A stretch of 5,970 nucleotides of DNA from NCBI GenBank assembly GCA_900550025.1, contig URQP01000122.1, forward strand, positions 1-5,970. The letters are read 5' to 3'. The stretch comes from an uncultured Porphyromonadaceae bacterium. GTDB taxonomy: Bacteria > Bacteroidota > Bacteroidia > Bacteroidales > Muribaculaceae. Positions 1 to 5,891 of this stretch are shown here, piece after piece (within the stretch, counting starts at the first letter, position 1; every line of letters starts with the position of its first letter). The notes beneath the pieces are model-generated. The model saw nothing but the letters and a program-made list of their open reading frames with translations, was not told the origin of the DNA and ran no database searches. Both the position numbers and the translations under genes were made by a program.

Positions 1-8
1 GTAAATAT

Positions 9-15
9 CCCCCTC
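9..15 (-). promoter_or_regulatory. ribosome-binding site of a gene starting beyond the left edge
   Basis: Read on the minus strand, the last bases of the window are an A-rich stretch, then GAGGGGG, then eight more bases to the edge. A purine-rich Shine-Dalgarno-like run at that spacing suggests a minus-strand start codon at or just past position 1. It lies 13 nt after the stop of the 34-codon ORF, so the two would probably be co-transcribed. No start codon is visible, so this is an inference from the motif alone. Confidence 0.4.
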
Positions 16-28
16 TTTTTTACTTTTT

Positions 29-133
29 TTATATCAAATTATTGACAAAGTCCCCACTATTCTCTGACGAAGGCGAAGGTGCTTTGTCAAATGTTCTGAG
101 TATTTCTTCAATTTCTTTTTCTTGTTCGTCCAT
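29..133 (-). CDS. small hypothetical protein, 34 aa
   Basis: This short ORF runs from ATG (131-133) to TAA (29-31). A good ribosome-binding site (AAGGAG, about 6 nt before the ATG on the minus strand) supports the start. The product begins MDEQEKEIEEILRTFDKA, continues with a Ser/Pro-rich stretch and ends NNLI. The first 17 residues are strongly acidic and heptad-like, so a short amphipathic helix is likely; there is no signal peptide or membrane segment. I do not recognise a family. It lies after the hairpin cluster at 151-213 and is followed by another ribosome-binding-like site at the edge, so it may be the first gene of a minus-strand operon. It could be a real small protein, a leader peptide for the next gene, or a gene start truncated by decay. 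The ribosome-binding site is the main evidence. Confidence 0.45.
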   Translation of the reverse strand: MDEQEKEIEEILRTFDKAPSPSSENSGDFVNNLI

Positions 134-150
134 TTGATTTCTCCTTGTTC

Positions 151-188
151 GATTTCTTTCCGAAGAAATCCTTTTCGTAAGGAAAAGG
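151..188 (-). repeat. two abutting inverted repeats upstream of the small ORF
   Basis: Two perfect inverted repeats lie end to end. GATTTCTT/AAGAAATC occupies 151-170 (8-bp stem, 4-nt loop). CCTTTTC/GAAAAGG occupies 170-188 (7-bp stem, 5-nt loop). The second shares its last two bases with the terminator stem at 187-213 and uses the terminator's T-run as part of its own arm, so the two RNA structures cannot form fully at once. This places structured RNA just ahead of the 34-codon ORF. Whether it regulates anything (attenuation, protection of an mRNA end) is inference. Confidence 0.5.
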
Positions 189-213
189 CGGCAGCGGAAG
201 CTCCGCTACCGCC
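183..213 (-). terminator. rho-independent terminator
   Basis: On the minus strand the stem GGCGGTAGCGGA pairs with TCCGCTGCCGCC (one T-G wobble, 3-nt loop, 187-213) and is followed by TTTT (183-186). It is GC-rich and strong. It ends transcription coming from the M64 peptidase gene and the anchor remnant, whose last stop is about 28 nt upstream. On the plus strand no T-run follows, so it acts in one direction. Confidence 0.8.
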
Positions 214-241
214 ATCCTTAAATGGTTAGCTATCTGTTATT

Positions 242-486
242 TCACAGATTTTCTTTTTTAGTATAAACAGTAGTTGTCACAACTCCGAAGCCGCTGACGA
301 ACAGCAGAGCGATCCACAGCCACTCATACTGTTGTCGCCGGTCTGCGGATTCTGAACATCATCCGAAGGCTTGGTGGTATCGTCAGACTTGGTAGGAGCG
401 GCAGGTTTGGTTGCCTTCTGACCTTCTTCGATAGTCTGAGTCGTTACTGCAGAGCCACCGGCAGAATCAAAGGTTACGGTATAGTT
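242..486 (-). pseudogene. C-terminal remnant of a sortase-anchored surface protein (frameshifted)
   Basis: Immediately after the M64 stop, in the +1 frame, the minus strand reads NYTVTFDSAGGSAVTTQTIE and on to KPAAPTKS. This matches the first half of an InlB/Flg_new (Listeria-Bacteroides) repeat, which then breaks off into an acidic Thr/Lys/Asp linker and NPQTGDNS (about 328-351). At 328 one base is missing. The next frame, from Tyr at 326-328, reads YEWLWIALLFVSGFGVV and ends in a basic YTKKEN tail with TGA at 242-244. NPQTGD, a hydrophobic helix and a Lys-containing tail form the standard wall-sorting signal of Firmicutes (an LPXTG variant). No start codon or ribosome-binding site is present, the repeat is internally truncated, and the helix is out of frame with the sorting motif, so it is a broken fragment. 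It may come from a lost neighbour or be the former tail of the M64 protein itself, because the helix lies in the same frame as that gene. Confidence 0.8.
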
Positions 487-487
487 T

Positions 488-3400
488 TTATTTCTTTGTT
501 GTAACAGTCTTAGCTTTTGACCAGCCTGAATAAATCCTTATGGATTTGCCGTTAATCTTAACTGTCTTATAGGTGCGAACTCTTACATAATACTTTTTCT
601 TGCCCGAAAGCTTTGAAATTTTCTTTGATACTGTTGTATTCTTGCCTACTGTTACGGTCTTAACCTTGCTGAATTTACTTGAGGCACTGTACTGTACCTG
701 ATAGCCTGTTGTCTGTGTAGCCTGCTTCTTCCACTTTACTGTAAACTTCTTTGAACCTGCTTTAAGTGAGGAAATACTTGTTGCCTTTGGCTTGATTGTG
801 AAATAAAGCGTCTTTGTTCCGCTGTATTTACCCTTAAAGGTAATCTTTACTGCGTACTTGCCAACATACTTTCTGCCTTTTGCATAAGACACAGTATAGT
901 CAGTATTCTTAACAAGTGTCTTTCCTGTTCTGTCCTTAACAATAACCTTAGGTGTTCTAACCTTTCCGTTATATGTTAATGATGTTGCTTTAAGCTTTAT
1001 GCTTGATGCCTTTGGAATTACTGTTGTTGAAAGAGTTTTCTTACATACCGAACAGTAATTTACTATCTTGCCGTTTGCTGTTGGGGTTGCCTTTGTTACG
1101 GTTTGCTTTGTGGTGTTGGCAATCTTAGCAATATTGCCCCAAGATGCAAGGTCGGTTATTTCCTTTGTACCGAGTACATCTTCATAGAACTTGCCACAAC
1201 CTTCGCACTTGTAGTATGCTTCCTTACCGCCCTCTGTGCAGGTGGCAGCTTTCGCGGCAACCAAAGTCAGATTGTGAGTGTGCGGTACAGTTTTGTAATA
1301 TCCGCAGGTGTCGCAAACATTGTCAGAACCGTAATCGTGAGCCGCTTCGTCCTTTTTGTCGTGGCAACGAGAACATTCATGCCAGTGGTTAGTATCATCA
1401 GACTTCCATTCTGTGCCTGCGGTATGTCCGGGAGCCGGAATCTTCACACTGGTTTTATCGGTAATTTCTACCGATCCTGTTGCATCTGCGAACCACTTGT
1501 CACAGCCATCGCAGGTGTAGTATGCGGAATTGCCCGCAGTAGTGCAGGTGGCAGCTTTCGCAGCAACCAAAGTCAGATTGTGAGTGTGTTCTTCGTTTTT
1601 ATTTTTGTAATAATATGTAACAACCGTTCCGTCCGAAACAATAGGCTTATTCAAGCCGTCAACCTTTATAAATTCATAATCATAAAGTGTTTTTGCCGGT
1701 GTTAAATCAAGCTTTGTGCCGTATGGCACGGTAAATGTTCCGCCGGCAGTGTTTGGAATTTCAGAGCCGTCCTCAAATTTATACTGAATTGAAACGGTTG
1801 TGTAGCGCTGTGTTTCCGTATTGTCGTCTGCAAGCACATTTCCGTTTTCATCGAGCACCTGAAATGCCACGGTATCGCCGCTCTTAAGCTGTGCATCAGA
1901 CGGAATTTGATAAATAAGCGAGCAACTCTTTAAGCCTGAATTAAAGTCGCTTTTGATGTGATCCAAAGCACCGAGCGGCCAGAAATTTGCCTTATCATTC
2001 CAAACAGGAATGTCAAATGTTTGTACTGTTTGAAGCGGATTCCCCGATGAATCGGTCGCAACGCTTCCGTCGGAGTGCTTAATCCACATTTTGAATTTTA
2101 ATTGTCGTGCATTTTTATCTGAAATGTTTTGAATAACAGTTCTAAGCTCGATTTTTTTACCGTTCATATTAGTATTAAATCTGCTTTTGCTGTTGCCGCT
2201 CAAAAGTCGGTCATTGCGATTATATGTGTAATTATAATATGAACTTGTTTCAAGGTTGGTAAAATCAGACGGCTTTGAATAAGCGCCCGTATATTCCTTA
2301 ACCTCGGGAGTTGCAACATAAAGGTCTACATCCTTAACAAGCTGAGACATTCGCTTGAAGCCCTGCAAACGGCAAACCTCACAGAATTGATAGTTTGTGT
2401 CTCTCATTATGCACTCATAACTTGAAACAAGCATTTTTGAGCCGTAAGCATTGCGGCAGGTATATGTGTTTCTAAAACCTAAAAGCTGTCGCCATTTTAT
2501 CTTTTCCGGGTCTTCAACCGAGGAAAGATTGAGTGATTTAAGTTCCTTATCGTCAAGCAAATATCCGTTACTGTATTCATCACCGAGACCGAGCAAACCG
2601 TGTCCAAACTCGTGTGCAAAAGTTTTTGACGCACGATAACTGTCTGATGGCGAAATGAAATAATGGAAGCCGTATTCACGGTTATTATAAGCACCGCCGA
2701 AATCTGATTTTGTGTTTACAACCATAGCGAACTGAGCAATATAATCGTGAACATAATAATAAGGCTCATATTCCGAACCGGACGGAATTGTGTTTGGATC
2801 ACACTTTTTTTTGATATGAGCATCGTGAATTTTCTCGATAAATTCAGGACCGATACATCTCTCAAAAATATGATTTTTCCACTGACTTCCGTGGAGATTA
2901 TTAGAAATAACAGGCGAATTATATTTGTCGACTATAACATCAAAGAAGGTGCTTCCACCATTGTCAAAAGTCGATTCGGAAGCTGTGCAAAGAGCGTAAA
3001 CATTGAATCTGTCGGCATAACTGCGATACGGTTCATATTTCATAGCGTCCTGCCAAAGTCGTTTGACATCATTGATGAATTTGCCCTGCTGACTTTTTGT
3101 GTATCCCTCGCCGCAAACGACAACAACCATATTTTCCGTGTCGCTGCGTGTTTTTTGGATGGTATAAACAGGGATGGTAGGATTAGAATATTTTCCGTCA
3201 TTTGAATACCACGGGCCGAGGGTGAGCTGAATGCTTTGCTCGGTGCTGACATTCCAATCGGGATTTGCGTCCTCGGCAGGTTCCGAAATTGTATAATCAT
3301 CCTCTTGCTTATTTGGAGCAGAGCCGATATAAGGACTGCTTTGTGAGCCGCTGCCGGAAGTTGTAACAAAATATTCGGAATCGAGATAAAATGCAGGTCT

Positions 3401-4213
3401 TACGCCCAAATCGGAATACCACGGAGCATAACGACCGACCTGACCCGATGAACTGATATAACGCATATCGTGATTGCAATCGGTAACAGGAGTGCGAAGC
3501 CAATAAGGCCAAGCCATACCGTCATTATTATACGCAACATAATAACCTTTGAGATTTTTCCACACGGCATTAGCCTGCTTTACATCAAGAAGAAAAACCT
3601 TTTCGGTTGTAGTTTCAAAATATGAACTGTCGTAGTTTGCCACCGCTTCCGAAATATCGGTGTAGTATAACAAATCCGAATTTGCGTCTCCATCAACTAT
3701 GCCCTTGTTGTATTCGGGATGAGAAACGAGAGAACGCTGGGTAACGGTTTTCATTGCCGCAATTTCAGATTTTGAAAAAGCGTTGAGAAAACCCGCTTTT
3801 TCGTTGTACGCTCCCACACCACTTACATATCCGTCTTTCGGAGGGTTGCCGCAAAGCCAATCGACTTTGCCTTCAGCTGCGGTCGAATTTAACCAAGAAC
3901 GCATATTGCTGTCTTTCCAATAGTTAGAACCGTAATCATCACGCTTATAGCTTCTGCTGTGTGATTTTGAATTGCTGTTGTCATTTGTTTTGGCATCATA
4001 TGCAAGGGTGTCAACAATTTTGTCTGCAAGCATAAGCGGTCCGTTATTGTCAATGCTTACACATCGCCAAAGAATTGAGGCATTGTTATACGCGCCCATT
4101 TTAACATAGTCGCCAACTTTAATATCGGGCTTTGATGCCGCCTGAATGGTCATCGGCAAAACGGAAATTGCCATGCACAATGCCAAGAATATTGCGGTTA
4201 TTTTTTTCGTCAT
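488..4213 (-). CDS. secreted M64-family (IgA-peptidase-like) zinc metallopeptidase with DUF6273 domain
   Basis: This 1241-aa protein is a predicted extracellular zinc endopeptidase. Residues 1-25 are a signal peptide (KK, hydrophobic core, cleavage near IQA-AS). Residues about 31-282 are a DUF6273 domain with the hallmark WLRTP (238-242) and GVRPAFYL (270-277). Residues about 358-630 are the M64 catalytic domain. HEFGHGLLGLGDEY (534-547) supplies the zinc ligands His534 and His538, the catalytic Glu535 and probably Asp545; CIMRD and a CxxC follow at 601-614. Residues about 640-800 look like a beta-sandwich, and 804-873 are MucBP-like. Residues 876-1057 carry Cys/His-rich modules (CxxC pairs at 901/904, 947/950, 967/970, 1003/1006 and 1054/1057). 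Residues about 1071-1143 are Ig-like, and 1146-1238 are a Lys-rich fibronectin-III domain. The start is set by AGGAGG 7 nt upstream and by the signal peptide. No sorting motif is in frame, so it is secreted or held by its basic tail. M64 includes a clostridial IgA protease; the true substrate here is unknown. Confidence 0.93.
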   Translation of the reverse strand: MTKKITAIFLALCMAISVLPMTIQAASKPDIKVGDYVKMGAYNNASILWRCVSIDNNGPLMLADKIVDTLAYDAKTNDNSNSKSHSRSYKRDDYGSNYWKDSNMRSWLNSTAAEGKVDWLCGNPPKDGYVSGVGAYNEKAGFLNAFSKSEIAAMKTVTQRSLVSHPEYNKGIVDGDANSDLLYYTDISEAVANYDSSYFETTTEKVFLLDVKQANAVWKNLKGYYVAYNNDGMAWPYWLRTPVTDCNHDMRYISSSGQVGRYAPWYSDLGVRPAFYLDSEYFVTTSGSGSQSSPYIGSAPNKQEDDYTISEPAEDANPDWNVSTEQSIQLTLGPWYSNDGKYSNPTIPVYTIQKTRSDTENMVVVVCGEGYTKSQQGKFINDVKRLWQDAMKYEPYRSYADRFNVYALCTASESTFDNGGSTFFDVIVDKYNSPVISNNLHGSQWKNHIFERCIGPEFIEKIHDAHIKKKCDPNTIPSGSEYEPYYYVHDYIAQFAMVVNTKSDFGGAYNNREYGFHYFISPSDSYRASKTFAHEFGHGLLGLGDEYSNGYLLDDKELKSLNLSSVEDPEKIKWRQLLGFRNTYTCRNAYGSKMLVSSYECIMRDTNYQFCEVCRLQGFKRMSQLVKDVDLYVATPEVKEYTGAYSKPSDFTNLETSSYYNYTYNRNDRLLSGNSKSRFNTNMNGKKIELRTVIQNISDKNARQLKFKMWIKHSDGSVATDSSGNPLQTVQTFDIPVWNDKANFWPLGALDHIKSDFNSGLKSCSLIYQIPSDAQLKSGDTVAFQVLDENGNVLADDNTETQRYTTVSIQYKFEDGSEIPNTAGGTFTVPYGTKLDLTPAKTLYDYEFIKVDGLNKPIVSDGTVVTYYYKNKNEEHTHNLTLVAAKAATCTTAGNSAYYTCDGCDKWFADATGSVEITDKTSVKIPAPGHTAGTEWKSDDTNHWHECSRCHDKKDEAAHDYGSDNVCDTCGYYKTVPHTHNLTLVAAKAATCTEGGKEAYYKCEGCGKFYEDVLGTKEITDLASWGNIAKIANTTKQTVTKATPTANGKIVNYCSVCKKTLSTTVIPKASSIKLKATSLTYNGKVRTPKVIVKDRTGKTLVKNTDYTVSYAKGRKYVGKYAVKITFKGKYSGTKTLYFTIKPKATSISSLKAGSKKFTVKWKKQATQTTGYQVQYSASSKFSKVKTVTVGKNTTVSKKISKLSGKKKYYVRVRTYKTVKINGKSIRIYSGWSKAKTVTTKK
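1236..1282 (-). repeat. 47-bp direct repeat, copy 1 (within the M64 gene)
   Basis: This segment matches 1542-1588 at 46 of 47 bases (the only difference is G at 1256 against A at 1562). The spacing is exactly 306 bp (102 codons). It encodes the start of the second HTHNLTLVAAKAATCT module (residues 978-993). Only the first third of each Cys-rich module is this similar; the remainder has diverged, which suggests recent gene conversion or strong selection on this stretch. Confidence 0.9.
1542..1588 (-). repeat. 47-bp direct repeat, copy 2 (within the M64 gene)
   Basis: This is the partner of 1236-1282. It encodes HTHNLTLVAAKAATCT at residues 876-891. Recombination between the two copies would delete exactly 102 codons in frame, removing one Cys-rich module and the WHECSRC module between them, so the module number could vary between strains. 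Confidence 0.9.
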
Positions 4214-4249
4214 TAAGGAACCTCCTTTATAAGCTATATATTTGCTTTT

Positions 4250-4278
4250 ATTATATTGTAAGGTGTTATATGTGTCAA
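4250..4278 (-). promoter_or_regulatory. sigma-A-type promoter of the M64 peptidase gene
   Basis: On the minus strand TTGACA (4273-4278) is followed after exactly 17 bp by TATAAT (4250-4255), a perfect match to the housekeeping consensus. The start codon is about 37 bp beyond the -10, leaving a short leader that carries AGGAGG (4221-4226). The gene is therefore probably transcribed strongly and on its own. Upstream (4279-4359) the DNA is AT-rich without an obvious operator. Confidence 0.85.
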
Positions 4279-4359
4279 TGAAAATCCAATTAAATTTATG
4301 TTAATTTTACAGCCGACACATTTAATATTACACGAAGAAGAAAATCTTATTAAATATGC

Positions 4360-4394
4360 AAAAAGGCTTCTGCCCAAAACAGGGCAAAAGCCTT
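4360..4394 (-). terminator. rho-independent terminator (minus strand)
   Basis: On the minus strand AAGGCTT-T-TGCCC pairs with GGGCA-G-AAGCCTT (7 + 5 bp, one mismatch, 6-nt loop, 4363-4394), and the end of the stem runs into a five-T stretch (4360-4364). It lies just upstream of the M64 promoter and would insulate that gene from minus-strand transcription coming from the right. A-rich flanks make weak activity in the plus direction unlikely. Confidence 0.7.
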
Positions 4395-4433
4395 AAAAAT
4401 TATGCGATTTTTAGGTTTAGTTGCAAGCCAAGG

Positions 4434-4560
4434 GGGACTATTTCATCTGCCCGAAAACACGTTTTTGAAAAAAGTGTTGCAAAAGCGGTTGAACACAAAG
4501 ATTTTCATATCCGATAAGCCTGAATTTTGCGGCGCAATCGGTGCGGGATTGTTTGCCGTT
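4434..4560 (+). pseudogene. C-terminal remnant of a BadF/BadG/BcrA/BcrD-type activator ATPase (CoA-dehydratase activase)
   Basis: One plus frame ends in LNTKIFISDKPEFCGAIGAG followed by LFAVD (4489-4563). This resembles the C-terminus of the ASKHA activator ATPases that energise 2-hydroxyacyl-CoA dehydratases, which end in a P-x-x-x-GA-x-GA-x-L-x-A block. Just upstream, a different frame (4440-4499) reads ISSARKHVFEKSVAKAVEHK, which fits the segment expected before it (GG-I-S then a helix). The two halves join near 4490 only with a frameshift. The nucleotide-binding N-terminal region is absent. The ATG at 4402 has no ribosome-binding site and lies next to a terminator stem. This is therefore a short, frameshifted tail of a lost gene. 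The assignment rests on my recognition of the motif and is moderately sure. Confidence 0.6.
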
Positions 4561-4758
4561 GACAGCGACAGATTGTTGGAAAGGCTTGAATGTAACGCCT
4601 TGAACATAAACCCGAAAAATCTTGTGATTTTAATCGGAACGAATGACATCGGCATAGGAGTTCCGACCGAGTACACCTTGAAAAATATAAAAGAAATTTT
4701 GCAAAGAACGCAGACACTTTGCTCGAATACCGCCGTAAAAAGCAGTATTCGGGCATAA
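4561..4758 (+). pseudogene. internal fragment of an SGNH/GDSL-type hydrolase
   Basis: Directly in frame after the activase-like tail, the sequence reads SDRLLERLECNALNINPKN, then LVILIGTNDIGIG (GTND at 4636-4647) and NIKEILQRTQTLCSNT. This matches the middle of SGNH esterases of the acetylhydrolase type. The LLERLE helix, the hydrophobic strand and block III (G-x-N-D, the oxyanion-hole Asn) are present. Block I (GDS with the nucleophile) and block V (D-x-x-H) are both missing. After about 4732 the similarity stops and the frame ends at 4756-4758, beside the next terminator. It cannot be an active enzyme. The junction with the activase tail leaves no stop codon, giving a 118-codon chimeric ORF that is probably not translated. 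Confidence 0.65.
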
Positions 4759-4787
4759 AAAAGCCTCGGAACACGAATGTTCCGAGG
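4757..4787 (-). terminator. rho-independent terminator after the alpha/beta-hydrolase gene
   Basis: A perfect 10-bp stem CCTCGGAACA/TGTTCCGAGG with a 4-nt loop (4764-4787) is followed on the minus strand by C and six Ts (4757-4762). It lies about 70 nt past the hydrolase stop codon and is the natural end of that transcript. No T-run follows on the plus strand. Confidence 0.85.
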
Positions 4788-4856
4788 TGATGGCAGATTA
4801 TATCAACTGTCAAGTCTTTAAAGGTGGAGATTTGTCCATATGGTATCAGATGAAAA

Positions 4857-5684
4857 TCATTCGTGTTTTGCGGCGAATTCTTTTAATAATTTCATTGCAA
4901 TGACATCATGCTTTTTCGAAAACATATGCCCTCCGCCATCTATAAAATGAAGTTGCACCCGTTTGGAATCTTGCATTCCGATCGGCATCGTACTTTTATA
5001 TGCTTCTGCCGCACGTTTGGCAGAAGAAACATCTACGATTTTATCCTTTGTACCATGCACGATGCACACCCTGCCGGCGTAGTTCTTAATTTCTGCAAAG
5101 GCATCCATTTGCATGACATCCATTGCATAGCATCACCCCAATTTCATCAGTCCGCAGCGGAAAGTATCGGGAACATTTTGCGGATCAAATTTTGCCATCA
5201 TCATTTTTCCGGCTCTGGCGTCATCCGGGATACACAATGCCGGATAAAACAGGACAAGTTTTTCTATCGGAAAGTTGTTCTTTGCTGCCACCAAAGCAGA
5301 CACAAAACCACCCTGACTGCATCCCATCAATAAAATTTTTTCAGAATCTGTATAGGAAAGATTTCTAACATATTCAATGACCGCTTTCAGATCTTTGGTT
5401 TCTGTCAGAACAGACATCTCTGTGGTTTTTCCGTCACTTTTTCCACACATAGCAGAACCGCCACAAAAATCAAATGTAAATGCAACATATCCCATTTCAG
5501 CCAAAAAAGCCGCATAATGTTTCACACTGTCTTGCCATGCCATAAATCCGTGACATACGATTGCAATCGGAAGATGATCTCCTTTTGGACGGTAGATTGT
5601 TCCACGAATCGTCAATCCATCTCTTTTGCATTCAAAAGTGCTTTCTGTAATTCCATCTGATAAAACAGGTTTCTTAAAAATCAT
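4857..5684 (-). pseudogene. alpha/beta-hydrolase (dienelactone hydrolase/esterase-like) interrupted by an in-frame TGA
   Basis: The frame spans 275 residue positions, a normal length for this cytoplasmic serine-hydrolase family, with TGA at codon 184 (5133-5135). The start ATG (5682-5684) has GGAG 7 nt upstream. Visible motifs are the oxyanion-hole HGF (45-47), FDFCGGS (71-77), the nucleophile elbow GCSQGG (121-126, Ser123), the acid loop HGTKD (Asp214) and GGGHMF (His253). The stop lies between KLG and CYAMDV and there is no frame change, so a single CGA (Arg) to TGA change would explain it. The first piece (183 aa) lacks Asp and His, and the second (from Met188, 5121-5123) lacks Ser, so neither is catalytic alone. 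Read-through, or restart behind the GGGGTGA that precedes Met188, cannot be ruled out. The substrate is not deducible; family members hydrolyse esters of acyl or aromatic compounds. There is no signal peptide. Confidence 0.85.
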
Positions 5685-5727
5685 AATTTTTCTCCAAATT
5701 CAGTGGTATTTTGTTTTTGTTGCATCG

Positions 5728-5757
5728 GCTATATTTTTAACACTGATTTTGTGTAAA
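5728..5757 (-). promoter_or_regulatory. possible weak promoter of the hydrolase gene
   Basis: On the minus strand TTTACA (5752-5757) and TATAGC (5728-5733) are 18 bp apart and lie 44 bp upstream of the hydrolase start. Both boxes deviate from consensus. A TTGACT lies slightly further upstream without a well-spaced -10. This is the best candidate I see but it is weak. Confidence 0.3.
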
Positions 5758-5765
5758 TGTTTTAG

Positions 5766-5849
5766 TCAATAGCTATTTTGCTTGTAATAATCATAAGCAC
5801 GGGAAACACAAAGGAGCATTCTTTCATGATCGACATATTGTTCTTTGGT
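5766..5849 (-). pseudogene. possible C-terminal remnant of an unidentified gene
   Basis: Between a TAA (5850-5852) and a TGA (5766-5768) the minus strand encodes 27 residues, TKEQYVDHERMLLCVSRAYD and then YYKQNSY. The composition (charged, amphipathic, Tyr-rich, ending naturally at a stop) looks like the last helices of a cytoplasmic protein rather than random sequence. There is no ribosome-binding site and no upstream body. It would be the end of a gene once located ahead of the hydrolase. I cannot name the family, and chance is a real alternative at this length. Confidence 0.25.
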
Positions 5850-5891
5850 TTACTGTTAACTCACACTGTCATAGTATAATAATGGAGAGTT

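Noticed and set aside
1103..1705. 200-codon open frame on the plus strand opposite the Cys-rich modules
   Set aside because: It is antisense to the strongly supported M64 gene, has no ribosome-binding site, and its internal repeat simply mirrors the sense-strand modules.
2747..3205. 152-codon open frame on the plus strand opposite the M64 catalytic region
   Set aside because: It is a shadow of the M64 codons, with no recognisable domain and no start signals.
4713..4746. Inverted repeat GAATACYGC/GCRGTATTC near the end of the SGNH fragment
   Set aside because: There is no T-run on either strand and one imperfect pair; it may be a rearrangement scar, but nothing supports a function.
4505..4813. 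102-codon minus-strand frame crossing the terminator at 4757-4787
   Set aside because: It reads through a perfect terminator hairpin and is antisense to the recognisable activase and SGNH remnants; the product looks like noise.
4797..4813. TTGACA and an extended -10 (TGATATAAT) on the minus strand just ahead of the terminator, suggesting a tiny RNA
   Set aside because: The boxes are only 5 bp apart, so they cannot act as a -35/-10 pair, and any transcript would be about 35 nt of terminator hairpin. Chance AT-rich sequence is simpler.
5826..5879. 17-codon plus-strand ORF (MIDILFFGLLLTHTVIV) with AAGGAG 9 nt upstream, a possible hydrophobic leader peptide
   Set aside because: It is very short, overlaps the minus-strand remnant, has no clear promoter of its own, and its stop lies inside a TATAAT-like sequence. 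It would be worth revisiting only if conserved.
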